From assembly GCF_025751515.1 (NCBI RefSeq), contig NZ_JAOWLE010000004.1, positions 186,001 to 250,000 of the forward strand: a DNA stretch of 64,000 bases, in the 5' to 3' direction. This DNA comes from Actibacterium sp. XHP0104. GTDB lineage: Bacteria; Pseudomonadota; Alphaproteobacteria; Rhodobacterales; Rhodobacteraceae. Shown piece after piece: positions 26,355 to 36,888 of the stretch. Position 1 is the first letter of the stretch, and each line of letters starts with the position of its first letter. The notes beneath the pieces are model-generated. The model saw only the letters and a program-made list of their open reading frames with translations. It was not told the origin of the DNA and searched no databases. Position numbers and translations under genes: made by a program.

Positions 26355-27240
26355 CGCTAAGCATCCGGCACAGCTCGTCCAGCTGATCAAGATCGGCATA
26401 GCTGATCGTGATCTTGCCGGCCTCTTGCCCTGGCGGATGGTCAATCGCCACCTTCATTCCCAGATTTGCAGCCAGATCCAGCTCTAGCGCGCGGGTGTCG
26501 GCGTCTTTCTCGCCGCTGGGCGCGGAAACGCGCGGCTTTGACGCCACCGGTTTCGGCCCCTTAGCCAGCTTTTCGGTCTCGCGCACCGACAACCCGCCGG
26601 TAATAACCTGACGCGCCAGCGCGGCAGGATCGTCGGTGGTGATCAGCGCCCGTGCATGGCCAGCGGTCAGCTTGCCCTCGCGCAGATAGTCCTGCACCTC
26701 ATCGGGCAGCTGCAACAGCCGCAACAGGTTGGCGATATGACTGCGCGATTTGCTTAGCGCATCGGCCATCTTTTCCTGGGTGTGACCAAAGCGATCCATC
26801 AGCTGACGATAGCCCTGCGCCTCTTCGATCGGGTTCAGATCGGCGCGCTGAATGTTCTCGATGATCGCAACCTCAAGAACCTCGGTGTCGTCGAATTCAC
26901 GCACCAAAACCGGAATCTGATGCAGCTGCGCGCGCTGCGAGGCACGCCAGCGACGCTCACCGGCCACAATCTCATAGGTGCCAGCCTGGCGCGGGTTGTT
27001 GCGCACGATCAGCGGCTGGATCACGCCCTTTTCACGGATCGAGGCGGCCAGCTCTTCCAGTGCCTCTTCGGCGAAATGGCGGCGCGGCTGATCGGGGTTG
27101 GGCACGACGCTTTCGATCGGCACCAGCATATCGGCGCGGCGCGGGCGGTCTTCGGTCGCGGGCGCCTCTTCGTTCATGTTCACATCGGCGATCAGCGCCG
27201 ACAGGCCACGGCCCAGGCCACGTCTTTCGGGTTTTTTCAT
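26329..27240 (-). CDS. parB: Chromosome partitioning protein ParB
   Basis: A 303-residue ParB. The CTP-binding core has NPDQPRR and GERRWRAS; the helix-turn-helix follows the NIQRADLNPIEEA block, and a C-terminal dimer domain is at about 250-300. ParB loads at parS and spreads as a sliding clamp. The ATG at 27240 (MKKPERRGLGRGLSALI) is used; the preceding codon is TTG. Two perfect parS sites lie about 1.4 and 3.3 kb upstream. The end overlaps the converging ybaN-like gene by 26 bases. Confidence 0.97.
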   Translation of the reverse strand: MKKPERRGLGRGLSALIADVNMNEEAPATEDRPRRADMLVPIESVVPNPDQPRRHFAEEALEELAASIREKGVIQPLIVRNNPRQAGTYEIVAGERRWRASQRAQLHQIPVLVREFDDTEVLEVAIIENIQRADLNPIEEAQGYRQLMDRFGHTQEKMADALSKSRSHIANLLRLLQLPDEVQDYLREGKLTAGHARALITTDDPAALARQVITGGLSVRETEKLAKGPKPVASKPRVSAPSGEKDADTRALELDLAANLGMKVAIDHPPGQEAGKITISYADLDQLDELCRMLSASPRAGTI

Positions 27241-27251
27241 CAATCTTCCCC

Positions 27252-28061
27252 TTATGCCGCGATCGCCGTGCCGCGTTTCAGCATTTCCCGCGCCAGCGCG
27301 CGATAGGCCTGCGCCCCGCGCGAGGTCGGATCGTAATCAAGCACCGGCATCGCGAAAGACGGCGCCTCGCTGACCCGCACGTTGCGCGGGATCACCGTTT
27401 CGAACACCAGCTCGCCCAGATATTCGCGCGCGTCCGATTCCACCTGCTGCGACAGGTTGTTGCGGCCGTCATACATGGTCAGCACCACGCCCTCGATCCG
27501 AAGGCTGGGGTTGGCGGTCTGGCGCAGCTCGCGGATCGACAGCATCAGCTGCGACAGCCCTTCGAGCGCGAAGAATTCCGATTGCAGCGGCACCAGCACC
27601 GAATGCGCGGCGACCATCGCGTTGACGGTCAACAGGCTAAGCGACGGCGGGCAGTCGATCAGAATGAAATCAAAGCCATAGGCATCAATCGCGGGCTGGC
27701 GCAGGGCGTCGTGCAGCAGATAGCTGCGCTTTTCGTTCGAAACCATTTCGATATCGGCAGAGCTAAGATCGGTGGTGGCAGGTGCGATCAACAGGCCCTC
27801 GACATCGGTACGGCGGATCACCTCGCTCAGCGGTGCGTCGTCCAGCAGCAGATCATAGGTGGTGCGGGTGCGCTGGTCGGGCTCGATGCCCAGCCCGGTA
27901 GAGGCATTGCCCTGCGGATCGAGGTCAACGATCAGCACGGTCAGCCCCTCGGCCACCAGCGCGGCAGCCAGGTTGATCGCGGTGGTGGTTTTGCCCACAC
28001 CGCCTTTTTGGTTGGCAACGGCGATGATTTTCGGGCCAGCGGGCCGGCTTGGATCAGACAT
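27252..28061 (-). CDS. parA: Chromosome partitioning ATPase ParA
   Basis: A 269-residue Walker-type ATPase. The deviant Walker A motif KGGVGKTT is at residues 19-26; the [10 protein letters not shown] Walker B region and the DPQGNAS loop are present. ParA uses ATP-dependent DNA binding to pull ParB-parS complexes. It overlaps the rsmG stop by 8 bases and sits 8 bases upstream of parB's start, so the three are translationally close. Confidence 0.97.
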   Translation of the reverse strand: MSDPSRPAGPKIIAVANQKGGVGKTTTAINLAAALVAEGLTVLIVDLDPQGNASTGLGIEPDQRTRTTYDLLLDDAPLSEVIRRTDVEGLLIAPATTDLSSADIEMVSNEKRSYLLHDALRQPAIDAYGFDFILIDCPPSLSLLTVNAMVAAHSVLVPLQSEFFALEGLSQLMLSIRELRQTANPSLRIEGVVLTMYDGRNNLSQQVESDAREYLGELVFETVIPRNVRVSEAPSFAMPVLDYDPTSRGAQAYRALAREMLKRGTAIAA

Positions 28062-28662
28062 GGGAAAGCCCCTTGATTGCCAGGATGACGGCGTTTGAAT
28101 CGGTTACGCTATTGGATTTCTGAACCTCGAAGCGCCAGTTTGCAAGCGCCTCGGTCAGTTCGGCCTGATGGTTTGCGCCCTTGGGGAAAATCGCCACACC
28201 ATCGGGCAAAAGATGCCGCTGGGCAAAGCCCAACAGCACATCAAGCGAGGCCAGCGCCCGCGCCGACAGCACATCTGCGCCCAAGGGCGGCACATCCTCG
28301 ATGCGTTCGGCGATCACATTCGCACGCACACCGGCCTCGCGGGCGACGGTACGCAGAAATGTCGCCTTGCGCTGATCGCTTTCCACCAGCGTGACTTGCA
28401 TGTCGGGCGCATGCTCGGCGGCCAGAATCGCAATCACCATCCCCGGAAATCCGCCGCCGCTGCCCAGATCGGCCCAATGGCGGGCCAGCGGGGCCAACTG
28501 AAAGATCTGCGCGGAATCGACGAAATGCCGCGCCCAAGCGTCGGCCAAAGTGGACTTGGCGACCAGGTTGATCGCCGGATTCCACTTGTGCAGCAGGGAT
28601 TCATAGGTTTTCAGGCGCTCGAATGTTTCACGTGAAACACTCAGCCCGGCCAGGTCACTCAT
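28054..28662 (-). CDS. rsmG: 16S rRNA (guanine-527-N7)-methyltransferase
   Basis: A 202-residue RsmG (GidB), which methylates G527 of 16S rRNA. The SAM-binding block is [18 protein letters not shown] perfect parS palindrome (28624-28639) is embedded in its first codons, encoding SVSRET. It starts by overlapping the mnmG stop by 4 bases (ATGA). Confidence 0.96.
   Translation of the reverse strand: MSDLAGLSVSRETFERLKTYESLLHKWNPAINLVAKSTLADAWARHFVDSAQIFQLAPLARHWADLGSGGGFPGMVIAILAAEHAPDMQVTLVESDQRKATFLRTVAREAGVRANVIAERIEDVPPLGADVLSARALASLDVLLGFAQRHLLPDGVAIFPKGANHQAELTEALANWRFEVQKSNSVTDSNAVILAIKGLSHV
28624..28639. promoter_or_regulatory. parS centromere site 1 (within rsmG)
   Basis: A perfect 16-bp palindrome TGTTTCACGTGAAACA, identical to the canonical bacterial parS consensus. 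It lies in the 5' coding part of rsmG, about 560 bases before the parA start. Confidence 0.97.
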
Positions 28663-30533
28663 GCGGATTTGCGCCCCATCTGGCGGATTTTGGCCAAAAG
28701 CAACGTCAGCGCGGCGGGGGTCATCCCATCCACGCGCCCCGCCTGCCCCAGCGTTACCGGGCGCACGCGGCCAAGTTTCAGCTTTAGCTCATTCGACAGG
28801 CCTTGCAGCGCGTCGTAATCGAAACCATCCGGAATCGCCTGCGCCTCGTCGCGCTTCATCGCCTCGACATCCATCTGTTGGCGACGGATGTAATTGGCAT
28901 AGAGCGCATCGCGGGCGATCTGGTCGCTAATCTCGGGCGCGACATCGGTCAGCGCCGGTTCAAGCCGCGTGACATCGGCAAAGGTGACATCCGGAAACGC
29001 CAGCAAATCAAAGCCCGAACGGCGGTTGCCATCAGCATTCACCCGTATCCCGGCCTCGTTCAGCTGCTTGGGCGACAGGGCCATCGCATCAAGGATCTCG
29101 CGCGCCTTGCCCATCGCCTGCATCTTGTCGCCAAAGGCGCGGCGGCGGGCCTCGCCCACGCAACCCAGATCAATGCCCATGGGCGTCAGCCGCTGGTCGG
29201 CATTGTCGGCGCGCAGGCTCAGGCGGAACTCGGCGCGCGAGGTGAACATGCGATAGGGCTCGGACACCCCGCGCGTAACCAGGTCATCAATCATCACGCC
29301 GATATAGCTGTCGGTGCGGCTGAATGTGATCGGATCACGCCCCAGCGCCGCCAGCGCGGCATTCAGCCCGGCCACCATGCCCTGCGCGGCGGCCTCTTCA
29401 TAGCCAGTGGTGCCGTTGATCTGCCCGGCCAGATAGAGGCCCGGCACATCCTTGACGGCCAGCGTCGCGGCCAGCGCGCGCGGATCGACGTAATCGTATT
29501 CAATGGCATAACCCGGCTGCAGGATCACCGTATCCTCTAGCCCGCGGATCGAATGAACATAGTCATGCTGCACATCCTCGGGCAGCGAGGTCGAGATACC
29601 GTTCGGATAGACCGTATGGTCGTCCAGACCCTCGGGTTCGAGGAAAATCTGATGCGAGGTCTTATCGGCAAACCGCACGATCTTGTCCTCGATCGAGGGG
29701 CAATAGCGCGGGCCGACGCCCTCGATATGGCCACCATACATGGCAGATCGTTCAAGGTTCTCGCGGATGATCTCGTGGGTTTTCTCATTCGTATGGGTGA
29801 TGCCACAAGCCACCTGCCGCACGAACGGCGTCTTGTTCATAAAGGAAAACACCACCGGATCGTCGTCGCCCGGCTGTTCCTCGAGGATATCCCAGTTGAT
29901 CGTGCGCCCATCCAGACGCGGCGGTGTGCCGGTTTTCAGACGGCCCAGCGGCAGGCCGAAACCATCAATCCGCTCAGCCAGCTTGACCGAGGGCTTGTCG
30001 CCCATCCGCCCGCCCGCACGCCGCACATCGCCAATATGGATCACGCCGCGCAGGAACGTGCCCGTTGTCAGCACGACAGACGCCGCGCGCAGCTCGGACC
30101 CATCCTCTAGCACCACGCCACATACCCGGTCGCCCTGCATGATCAGATCGGTCGCTTCGCCCTCGATCACGGTCAGGTTGGGCGTCGCGGCGATCATCTC
30201 TTGCATCGCGGCGCGATACAGCTTGCGGTCGGCCTGGGCGCGCGGGCCTTGGACAGCGGGGCCTTTGCGGCGGTTCAACAGGCGGAACTGGATGCCCGCC
30301 CGGTCGGCAACCTGCCCCATCAGCCCGTCCATGGCGTCAACCTCGCGCACCAGGTGGCCCTTGCCCAACCCGCCAATCGCCGGGTTGCAGGACATGGTGC
30401 CTAGGTCGGCCTGGCGCAGGGTGATCAGCGCCGTGCGCGCACCCAGCCGCGCCGCCGCATGGGCCGCGTCTGCACCGGCATGGCCACCACCGATGACCAC
30501 CACATCAAAGTCGAGATGTTTCACGTGAAACAC
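28659..30533 (-). CDS. mnmG: tRNA uridine-5-carboxymethylaminomethyl modification enzyme MnmG
   Basis: A 624-residue FAD enzyme that, with MnmE, installs cmnm5U34 in tRNA anticodons. The FAD loop [13 protein letters not shown] begins at about residue 13. Catalytic Cys candidates lie in MSCNPAIGG and in the C-terminal half. The start codon is GTG at 30533; it is itself inside a perfect parS site, so the first six codons read as GTG TTT CAC GTG AAA CAT. It ends 4 bases into rsmG. Confidence 0.97.
   Translation of the reverse strand: MFHVKHLDFDVVVIGGGHAGADAAHAAARLGARTALITLRQADLGTMSCNPAIGGLGKGHLVREVDAMDGLMGQVADRAGIQFRLLNRRKGPAVQGPRAQADRKLYRAAMQEMIAATPNLTVIEGEATDLIMQGDRVCGVVLEDGSELRAASVVLTTGTFLRGVIHIGDVRRAGGRMGDKPSVKLAERIDGFGLPLGRLKTGTPPRLDGRTINWDILEEQPGDDDPVVFSFMNKTPFVRQVACGITHTNEKTHEIIRENLERSAMYGGHIEGVGPRYCPSIEDKIVRFADKTSHQIFLEPEGLDDHTVYPNGISTSLPEDVQHDYVHSIRGLEDTVILQPGYAIEYDYVDPRALAATLAVKDVPGLYLAGQINGTTGYEEAAAQGMVAGLNAALAALGRDPITFSRTDSYIGVMIDDLVTRGVSEPYRMFTSRAEFRLSLRADNADQRLTPMGIDLGCVGEARRRAFGDKMQAMGKAREILDAMALSPKQLNEAGIRVNADGNRRSGFDLLAFPDVTFADVTRLEPALTDVAPEISDQIARDALYANYIRRQQMDVEAMKRDEAQAIPDGFDYDALQGLSNELKLKLGRVRPVTLGQAGRVDGMTPAALTLLLAKIRQMGRKSA
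30517..30532. promoter_or_regulatory. parS centromere site 2 (over the mnmG start codon)
   Basis: A second perfect TGTTTCACGTGAAACA. The mnmG GTG start codon covers 30531-30533, so two of its three bases lie in the palindrome. The sites are 1.9 kb apart and 3.2-5.2 kb from the oriC candidate. Confidence 0.97.
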
Positions 30534-30536
30534 TCC

Positions 30537-31823
30537 TTACTTGCCAAGGCAAAAGCTGGCGAAGATCTCATCCAGAATATGTTCGACATCCACACGCCCC
30601 ACCAACGAATCCAGCGCGCGGATCGCGGTGCGCAGGTCTTCGGCGGCCAGCTCTGCAAAATCAGGGCCCCGTAATACCTGATTCCGCGCCTCAGCAATAG
30701 AGGTCAGCGCATTCACAATCGCCAACCTGTGGCGTTCGCGCGTCGCGGTCACGGCGCGGGCAGCGCGGGTTTCCAGCCGGGCGGTGATATCGGCGATCAG
30801 TTCAGCCACGCCCTGCCCGGTTTTTCCTGATACTGCAGGGCCTTGGCCGGTGGACACATCCGCCTTGCCGCGCAGCACAATGTCATCAGCATCGGGCGTC
30901 AGGCCAAGGGTAGAACCCTCGGCATCCAGCAAAAACACCCGCAAATCCGCGGCCCGCGCCCGGTCGCGCGCGCGTTCAATGCCGATGCCTTCGACCACAT
31001 CATCGGTTTCGCGCAGCCCGGCGGTATCCAGCACCGTCACGGGCAGACCGTGCAGATCCATCCGCACCTCGATCACGTCGCGGGTGGTGCCGGCATATTC
31101 GCTGGTAATCGCGGCCTCGCGCCCGGCGAGCGCGTTCAGCAACGTCGATTTCCCGGCATTCGGCGGCCCGACGATCGCCACCTCGAACCCCTCGCGGATA
31201 CGTTCGGCAGCGGAAACGCCTTCGGCCTCGCGCAGCAGATCGGCCTCGGTGCGGTCCAGCAGGTCGAGCACCTCGGGCGAGACATCGACCGGCACGTCCT
31301 CGTCGGCGAAATCAATCGTGGCCTCCATCAGCGCGGCGGCGCGGATGAGATCAGACCGCCAGACCTCGGCCCGTTTGCCGATGGCGCCCGACAGAACCCG
31401 CAGCGCCTGCTTACGCTGCGCTTCGGTCTCGGCCTCGATCAGATCGGACAGACCTTCGACCTGGGCCAGGTCCAGCCGCTCGTTTTCAAGCGCGCGGCGG
31501 GTAAATTCGCCCGGCTCGGCCAGACGCAGCCCGTCGATGTCGGACAAGGCGCGCAGCACGGCCGTGACGGTGGCGGAGCTGCCATGGGTGTGCAGCTCGA
31601 CCACCTCTTCGCCGGTAAAGCTGTGCCCGGCCTCGAACCGCAATACCAGGGCCTCGTCCAACACCTCATCCCCCTGGCGCAGCAGGCGCAAGGCAGCGCG
31701 GCGCGGGGTTGGCACATCCGCCCCCAAAGCAGACAGGGCCACACTTGCGTGCGGCCCCGAGATCCGGATGACAGCAACGCCCGCCTTACCGCGGGCCGTT
31801 GCCAAGGCATAGATCGTATCCAT
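30537..31823 (-). CDS. mnmE: tRNA modification GTPase MnmE
   Basis: A 428-residue GTPase partnering MnmG. The N-terminal tetrahydrofolate domain starts [23 protein letters not shown]; the G domain has [14 protein letters not shown], the switch [12 protein letters not shown], and the C-terminus ends with the required FCLGK. Slightly shorter than E. coli MnmE (454). It overlaps the rho stop by 3 bases (ATGA) and precedes mnmG by 3 bases. Confidence 0.97.
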   Translation of the reverse strand: MDTIYALATARGKAGVAVIRISGPHASVALSALGADVPTPRRAALRLLRQGDEVLDEALVLRFEAGHSFTGEEVVELHTHGSSATVTAVLRALSDIDGLRLAEPGEFTRRALENERLDLAQVEGLSDLIEAETEAQRKQALRVLSGAIGKRAEVWRSDLIRAAALMEATIDFADEDVPVDVSPEVLDLLDRTEADLLREAEGVSAAERIREGFEVAIVGPPNAGKSTLLNALAGREAAITSEYAGTTRDVIEVRMDLHGLPVTVLDTAGLRETDDVVEGIGIERARDRARAADLRVFLLDAEGSTLGLTPDADDIVLRGKADVSTGQGPAVSGKTGQGVAELIADITARLETRAARAVTATRERHRLAIVNALTSIAEARNQVLRGPDFAELAAEDLRTAIRALDSLVGRVDVEHILDEIFASFCLGK

Positions 31824-33094
31824 CAGGCATTCATTGAATCAAAGAATTCCGAGTTCGATTTGGTTTGCTTGAGCTTCGAAATCAGGAATTCGATCGCGTC
31901 GGTCGTGCCCATCGGGTTGAGGATACGACGCAGCACAAAGGTTTTCTGCAGGTCTTTCTGATCGACCAGCAGGTCTTCTTTCCGGGTGCCCGATTTCAGA
32001 ATATCCATCGCCGGGAAGACGCGCTTGTCGGCGACCTTGCGGTCCAGCACGATCTCGCTGTTACCGGTGCCTTTGAATTCTTCAAAGATCACCTCGTCCA
32101 TCCGGCTGCCGGTGTCGATCAGTGCGGTGGCGATGATGGTCAGGCTGCCGCCTTCCTCGATATTCCGCGCGGCGCCAAAGAAACGCTTGGGCCGTTGCAG
32201 GGCGTTGGCATCCACACCGCCGGTCAGAACCTTGCCCGACGACGGCACCACGGTGTTATAGGCACGACCAAGTCTTGTGATCGAGTCGAGCAGAATAACA
32301 ACATCTCGTTTATGTTCGACCAGACGCTTGGCTTTTTCGATCACCATCTCGGCCACGGCGACGTGGCGGGTGGCGGGTTCGTCAAAGGTAGAGCTGATCA
32401 CCTCGCCCTTCACGCTGCGCTGCATGTCGGTCACCTCTTCGGGGCGCTCGTCGATCAGCAGAACGATCAGATAGCATTCGGGGTGGTTGGCCTCGATCGA
32501 ATGGGCGATGTTTTGCAGCAACACCGTCTTACCGGTTCGCGGCGGCGCCACGATCAGCGACCGCTGGCCCTTACCGATCGGCGACACCAGGTCGATGATC
32601 CGGGCCGAGCGATCCTTGATGGTGGGATCTTCGATCTCCATCTTCAGGCGCTCGTCGGGATAGAGCGGCGTCAGGTTGTCAAAGTTGATCTTGTGACGCG
32701 CGCGCTCGGGCTCTTCAAAGTTGATCTTGGTAACTTTGGTGATCGCGAAATAACGCTCATTCTCGCGCGGGGCCTGCATCACGCCCTCGACCGTATCGCC
32801 GGTGCGCATGCCGTGCTGGCGGATCATCTCGGGCGAAACATAGATGTCATCGGGGCCCGGCAGATAGTTCGCCTCGGGCGAGCGCAGGAAACCGAACCCG
32901 TCTTGCAGCACCTCAAGCACACCGTCGCCGGAAATCTCCCAGCCCTCTTCGGCGCGCTCTTTGAGAATGGCGAACATCATGTCGCCCTTGCGCATGGTCG
33001 AGGCGTTCTCGATCTCCAGCTCTTCGGCCATGGCCAAAAGATCTTTGGGGCTTTTCGCCTTGAGATCGGCGAGATTCAAACATTCCTGAGTCAT
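31823..33094 (-). CDS. rho: Transcription termination factor Rho
   Basis: A 423-residue Rho hexameric RNA helicase. Residues 1-45 are the N-terminal helical domain ([22 protein letters not shown]), followed by the RNA-binding cold-shock-like domain ([13 protein letters not shown]) and the ATPase with APPRTGKT. The ATG at 33094 fits the family N-terminus; an in-frame start at 33118 would add eight odd residues. It leads the operon rho-mnmE-mnmG-rsmG-parA-parB, reading away from the origin. Confidence 0.97.
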   Translation of the reverse strand: MTQECLNLADLKAKSPKDLLAMAEELEIENASTMRKGDMMFAILKERAEEGWEISGDGVLEVLQDGFGFLRSPEANYLPGPDDIYVSPEMIRQHGMRTGDTVEGVMQAPRENERYFAITKVTKINFEEPERARHKINFDNLTPLYPDERLKMEIEDPTIKDRSARIIDLVSPIGKGQRSLIVAPPRTGKTVLLQNIAHSIEANHPECYLIVLLIDERPEEVTDMQRSVKGEVISSTFDEPATRHVAVAEMVIEKAKRLVEHKRDVVILLDSITRLGRAYNTVVPSSGKVLTGGVDANALQRPKRFFGAARNIEEGGSLTIIATALIDTGSRMDEVIFEEFKGTGNSEIVLDRKVADKRVFPAMDILKSGTRKEDLLVDQKDLQKTFVLRRILNPMGTTDAIEFLISKLKQTKSNSEFFDSMNA

Positions 33095-33219
33095 TGGGAA
33101 AACCACGTTACGACCCACGCCAGGCGTTTCAGGGGTCAGGGAAGTGAGTATGGGAGTTTCACGGGCAGGACTGCCCTTCGCCCGTCACATAAGCCCCTGC
33201 GCGCCCCAAGTCAACAAAG

Positions 33220-33669
33220 TCAGAATTTCACAATCACCGACATGACGATCACGATCATCAAAACTGTCGGCACTTCGTTCATCATCCGGTAAGTCTTGCC
33301 GGGCAGAGTATTCGTGCCATTAACGAAATCTTTGCGACGATATCCCAGCCAGTGATGAAACCATGTCATGATCAGCACCGACACCGCCTTGGTCCAGGGC
33401 CAGACCGACGACCAGTCGACGATACCGGGCGTGAAGACCAGCATCAGGCCGAACACCCATGTCGCCGTCATCGCAGGGTTCATGATGAAGCGCAGCAGTT
33501 TACGCTCCATCATCTGAAACAGGGCATCCGTTTCACTGCCCACTTCGACGCGTTCGGTATGATGCACGAACAGCCTGGGCAGATAGAACAGCCCTGCCAT
33601 CCAGCTGATCACCGAAATCACATGCAATGTCTTTGTCCAGGGATAGAGCCCCGCCAGAATATCACCCAA
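33220..33669 (-). CDS. hemJ: Protoporphyrinogen IX oxidase HemJ
   Basis: A 149-residue, four-helix membrane protein of the HemJ family, which oxidises protoporphyrinogen IX in bacteria lacking HemG/HemY. Key residues are visible: His in KTLHVISV near residue 16, VHHTE, and WFHHWLGYRRKDF. The start appears to be TTG at 33669 with GAAAGGAT upstream; no ATG or GTG lies before the conserved YPWTKTLH block. It flanks the origin on the left; rho follows after 125 bases that hold no gene. Confidence 0.9.
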   Translation of the reverse strand: MGDILAGLYPWTKTLHVISVISWMAGLFYLPRLFVHHTERVEVGSETDALFQMMERKLLRFIMNPAMTATWVFGLMLVFTPGIVDWSSVWPWTKAVSVLIMTWFHHWLGYRRKDFVNGTNTLPGKTYRMMNEVPTVLMIVIVMSVIVKF

Positions 33670-33704
33670 GGGTCTGATCCTTTCGATCCGGTCCAGTCAG
33701 GCCC

Positions 33705-33745
33705 TTCTTAAATAAATAAAGAAAGAAAAGAAAAGATGATGATGT
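33705..33745. other. AT-rich candidate DNA unwinding element of oriC
   Basis: A TTCTTAAATAAATAAA-type stretch followed by GAAAGAAAAGAAAAGATGATG. It is far more AT-rich than the surrounding genome and directly precedes the first DnaA boxes. Confidence 0.6.
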
Positions 33746-33755
33746 TTGTAGGGCC

Positions 33756-33773
33756 TGTGGACAGTGTGGATTA
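33756..33773 (-). promoter_or_regulatory. Two tandem DnaA-box-like 9-mers
   Basis: TGTGGACAG (33756-33764) and TGTGGATTA (33765-33773) abut head to tail. In reverse complement they differ from TTATCCACA at two positions and one position. Confidence 0.6.
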
Positions 33774-33907
33774 ATGATCTTTCCACGGTTTCATACACAG
33801 CTATGCCCGGTTGTGAATAGATGTGGGCGACTCGGCTGCTGGCGCAGAAAATTCATAGAAAATACATGTTTATTAACGACTTATGCTGATTTCCTTATGG
33901 CAGAGCC

Positions 33908-33916
33908 TGTGGATAG
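33908..33916 (-). promoter_or_regulatory. DnaA-box-like 9-mer
   Basis: TGTGGATAG is the reverse complement of CTATCCACA, one mismatch from the consensus TTATCCACA. Confidence 0.65.
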
Positions 33917-34078
33917 CCCTGCGGATGAAATCTGAAAGGCGCGCTTATCCCAACGCTGAAAATCTTGCCGCCCACAAGGAATAATATCGGGGTCATCCTT
34001 GACAAGATGCCGGCCATCTGGGGAATTCATCCAAAGGCCCGCATCTGTCCAGAAATCACCCCCGGCCTTATCGGGGGC

Positions 34079-34087
34079 TTATCCACA
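34079..34087 (+). promoter_or_regulatory. Perfect DnaA box
   Basis: TTATCCACA matches the consensus exactly and lies 11 bases before the maf start codon, at the right edge of the origin region. Confidence 0.85.
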
Positions 34088-34098
34088 GGTTCATACCC

Positions 34099-34698
34099 AT
34101 GCCCAAACCCGTGCTGTTGGCGTCAGGCTCTGAGATCCGGCTGCAACTGCTGCGTCAGGCCGGGGTCGATGTCACCGCCAAACCCGCCCGGATCGACGAA
34201 GATGCCATCCGCCACGCGCTAGAGGCCGAGGATGCCACCCCCCGCGACGTTGCCGACACGCTGGCCGAATTCAAGGCCCGCAAGATCGCCGAGAAACAGC
34301 CCGAAGCCCTGGTGATCGGCTGTGACCAGGTGCTGGAATATCGCGGCCAGATCCTGACCAAGCCCACCGATATCGACGACGCCCGCGACCAGCTGCGCCG
34401 GCTGCGCGGCAATCCGCATAAACTGTTGTCCGCCGCGGTGATCTATGACGGGATCGAGCCCGTCTGGCGCCATGTCGGCGAGGTGCGCCTGACCATGCGG
34501 CCCTTTTCGGATGCCTATCTGGACGACTATCTTGACCGCAACTGGCACAGCATTCGCCACGCCGTGGGTTGCTATAAGCTGGAAGAAGAAGGTGTGCGGT
34601 TGTTTTCACGGGTCGATGGCGACTACTTTAACGTATTGGGCCTGCCGCTGTTGCAGGTGCTGGCCTTCCTGACAACGAACGGAACATTACAGGCATGA
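34099..34698 (+). CDS. maf: Maf/Ham1-like nucleotide pyrophosphatase
   Basis: A 199-residue Maf-family nucleoside triphosphate pyrophosphatase. Motifs are [13 protein letters not shown] at the start, the catalytic [10 protein letters not shown] block and SAAVIYD. Family members hydrolyse modified nucleotides such as m7GTP, dTTP or UTP; the substrate is not certain here. It is the first gene right of the origin and overlaps aroE by 4 bases. Confidence 0.93.
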   Translation: MPKPVLLASGSEIRLQLLRQAGVDVTAKPARIDEDAIRHALEAEDATPRDVADTLAEFKARKIAEKQPEALVIGCDQVLEYRGQILTKPTDIDDARDQLRRLRGNPHKLLSAAVIYDGIEPVWRHVGEVRLTMRPFSDAYLDDYLDRNWHSIRHAVGCYKLEEEGVRLFSRVDGDYFNVLGLPLLQVLAFLTTNGTLQA

Positions 34699-35528
34699 TC
34701 CAACGTCCCCCCCTTGCTGGTGTGATCGGCTCTCCGATCGGCCATTCGAAATCGCCGCGCCTGCATAATTTCTGGCTGAAACGCTATGGGATCGACGGGT
34801 TCTATATTCCGATGGAAATCGCGCCCGAGCATCTGGGCAAGGCGATGCGGATGCTGCCCAAGTTCGGCTTTGTCGGGCTGAACGTCACCATCCCGCACAA
34901 GGAAAAGGTGTTGGCCCTGGCCGATGAGGTCACAGATACCGCCCGCCGGATCGGCGCGGCGAATACGCTGGTCTTTGGCGAAAACGGCAAGATCCACGCC
35001 GACAACACCGACGGCTATGGGTTCATGACCAACCTGCGTCACGGCGCGCCCGACTGGGATCCGGCCTCGGGGCCGGCGGCGGTGCTGGGCGCGGGCGGCG
35101 CCTCGCGCGCGGTGATCGTGTCGCTCTTGGATGCGGGCGTACCCGAAATTCGCCTGTCGAACCGCACCCGTGGCCGGGCCGAAACCCTGGCGGCAGAGTT
35201 CGGCGACAAGATCAAGGTGCAGGATTGGGCTGATGCCGGCGATATGCTGGCCGGCGCCGCGCTGCTGGTGAATACGACCTCGCTGGGGATGGTCGGGAAG
35301 AAACCATTGAACATCGTTCTGGATGATCTCTCGCCCGATACGGTCGTGACCGATTTGGTCTATACGCCGCTGCGCACCGAGTTGCTGATCGAGGCCGAGG
35401 AAATCGGCTGCAAGACTGTCGACGGGCTGGGGATGCTGGAACATCAGGCCACCCCCGGCTTTGAGCGTTGGTTCGGCGTGAAACCCGAGGTCGACGAAAA
35501 AGCCCGCGCCGTATTGTTGGGCGCATGA
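34695..35528 (+). CDS. aroE: Shikimate dehydrogenase
   Basis: A 277-residue AroE, reducing 3-dehydroshikimate with NADPH in aromatic amino-acid synthesis. Substrate-binding blocks [14 protein letters not shown] and [10 protein letters not shown] (with the catalytic Lys) and NTDGYGF are conserved, as is the dinucleotide GAGGASRAV loop. It overlaps maf at its start and coaE at its end (ATGA), forming a tight maf-aroE-coaE-dnaQ unit. Confidence 0.97.
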   Translation: MIQRPPLAGVIGSPIGHSKSPRLHNFWLKRYGIDGFYIPMEIAPEHLGKAMRMLPKFGFVGLNVTIPHKEKVLALADEVTDTARRIGAANTLVFGENGKIHADNTDGYGFMTNLRHGAPDWDPASGPAAVLGAGGASRAVIVSLLDAGVPEIRLSNRTRGRAETLAAEFGDKIKVQDWADAGDMLAGAALLVNTTSLGMVGKKPLNIVLDDLSPDTVVTDLVYTPLRTELLIEAEEIGCKTVDGLGMLEHQATPGFERWFGVKPEVDEKARAVLLGA

Positions 35529-36124
35529 GCAGGCCGTTTCTTCTGGGCCTGACCGGGTCGATCGGCATGGGCAAATCGACCACGGCGGCGATGTTCGCGG
35601 CGGCGGGCGTGCCCGTGTGGGATGCCGATGCCGCGGTTCACCGCCTTTATGCGCCCGGCGGCGCGGCCGTCGCCCCGATGCGCGGGCTTTACCCCGATGC
35701 GGTGATCAACGGCGAAATCAGCCGCGACGCGTTGAAAACCTGGATCGGCCGCGACCAAACCGCGCTGAAACAGATCGAGACGATCATTCACCCGCTGGTG
35801 GCCCGTGACCGCGCCGATTTCATCGCGCGTAATGCCGATCATGATATCGTGGTGCTGGATATTCCGCTGCTGTTCGAAACCGGCGCTGCGGGCGGGATGG
35901 ATGCGGTGGTGGTCGTGACCGCCCCGGCCGATATTCAGCGCGCCCGCGTGCTGGAACGCGGCACCATGACCGAGGCGCAGTTCGAAACCATCCTGGCAAA
36001 ACAGCTGCCCGACGTCGAGAAACGCGCCCGCGCCGATTACATTATTCAGACCACCAGTCTTGAGGCAGCGCAGGATGCAGTGAACGGCGTTCTGAAATCC
36101 ATAAGGGGCAAGATCCATGCGTGA
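35525..36124 (+). CDS. coaE: Dephospho-CoA kinase
   Basis: A 199-residue kinase for the last step of coenzyme A synthesis. The P-loop is [12 protein letters not shown] (residues 8-19), with [12 protein letters not shown] and the [10 protein letters not shown] block. The ATG at 35525 overlaps the aroE stop by 4 bases. The 3' end overlaps the dnaQ start by 8 bases. Confidence 0.97.
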   Translation: MSRPFLLGLTGSIGMGKSTTAAMFAAAGVPVWDADAAVHRLYAPGGAAVAPMRGLYPDAVINGEISRDALKTWIGRDQTALKQIETIIHPLVARDRADFIARNADHDIVVLDIPLLFETGAAGGMDAVVVVTAPADIQRARVLERGTMTEAQFETILAKQLPDVEKRARADYIIQTTSLEAAQDAVNGVLKSIRGKIHA

Positions 36125-36851
36125 GATCGTTCTCGATACCGAGACCACTGGCTTTGACCCTGAAAGCGGCGACCGCATCGTCGAGATCGGCGCGATCGAG
36201 CTGTGGAACCACCTGCCGACCGGCAACACCTATCACCAATACATCAACCCGCAGCGGATGATGCCGCAAGCGGCGTTCCAGGTGCACGGCATCGGCCCCG
36301 ACCTGCTGGAACCGCCCCAACCCGCTGCGCCCGGTGCGATCACTTTGGGCGACAAGCCGGTCTTTAGCCAGATCGGGCAGGCCTTTGTCGATTTCATCGG
36401 TGATGCGAAACTGGTGATCCACAACGCGGCCTTCGACATGAAATTTCTCAACGCTGAACTGCGCTGGATGGGTTTGTCGCAACTGCCCTGGGAACGCGCG
36501 GTCGATACGCTGACCATGGCGCGCGACAAGTTTCCCGGCTCGCCCGCGTCGCTGGATGCGCTGTGCCGGCGGTTCAGCATCGACAACTCGTCGCGCACGC
36601 TGCACGGGGCGCTGTTGGACTCGGAAATTCTGGCCGAGGTCTATCTGGAGCTGATCGGGGGTCGTCAGCCCGACCTGGTGCTGGGCGCGGCCAGTCAGGG
36701 CGGCGCGTCAGAAACCGGCGGCAGGTCTGATTGGCGCGTGCCGCCCCGGCCCAACCCCCTGCCCGCGCGTCTGACGGCCGAGGAATCGGCCGCGCATGAG
36801 GCGTTCGTCGCCAAGCTGGGCGATGGCGCCGTCTGGAAGAAATTCGGCTGA
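36117..36851 (+). CDS. dnaQ: DNA polymerase III epsilon subunit (3'-5' exonuclease)
   Basis: A 244-residue DnaQ, the proofreading subunit. DEDDh-type catalytic residues are visible: Asp-Thr-Glu in [10 protein letters not shown], Asp in [13 protein letters not shown], and His-Asp in [10 protein letters not shown]. The C-terminal tail (about 190-244) would bind the polymerase alpha subunit and is Pro/Gly rich. A hairpin terminator follows 9 bases after the stop. Confidence 0.96.
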   Translation: MREIVLDTETTGFDPESGDRIVEIGAIELWNHLPTGNTYHQYINPQRMMPQAAFQVHGIGPDLLEPPQPAAPGAITLGDKPVFSQIGQAFVDFIGDAKLVIHNAAFDMKFLNAELRWMGLSQLPWERAVDTLTMARDKFPGSPASLDALCRRFSIDNSSRTLHGALLDSEILAEVYLELIGGRQPDLVLGAASQGGASETGGRSDWRVPPRPNPLPARLTAEESAAHEAFVAKLGDGAVWKKFG

Positions 36852-36856
36852 AATGA

Positions 36857-36882
36857 AAAACCCCGGCGCTGGGCCGGGGTTT
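36857..36882. terminator. Bidirectional intrinsic terminator, dnaQ / secB
   Basis: A 7-bp CCCCGGC / GCCGGGG stem has an A run before and TTT after it. It lies between two converging genes. Confidence 0.85.
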
Positions 36883-36888
36883 GTCGGA

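Larger units (their letters stand above)
33700..34098. other. oriC: Candidate chromosomal replication origin (oriC)
   Basis: A 430-base gene-free stretch between hemJ and maf. The left part (33705-33745) is AT-rich and suited to unwinding. DnaA-box-like 9-mers are at 33756, 33765, 33908 and 34079 (the last a perfect TTATCCACA). A GACTC site (33829-33833) could be methylated by CcrM. In many alphaproteobacteria the origin lies at this maf/aroE/coaE/dnaQ side, next to heme genes and within a few kb of parAB. Low-complexity AT runs and lack of any ORF fit. This is inference from content and order. Confidence 0.85.
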
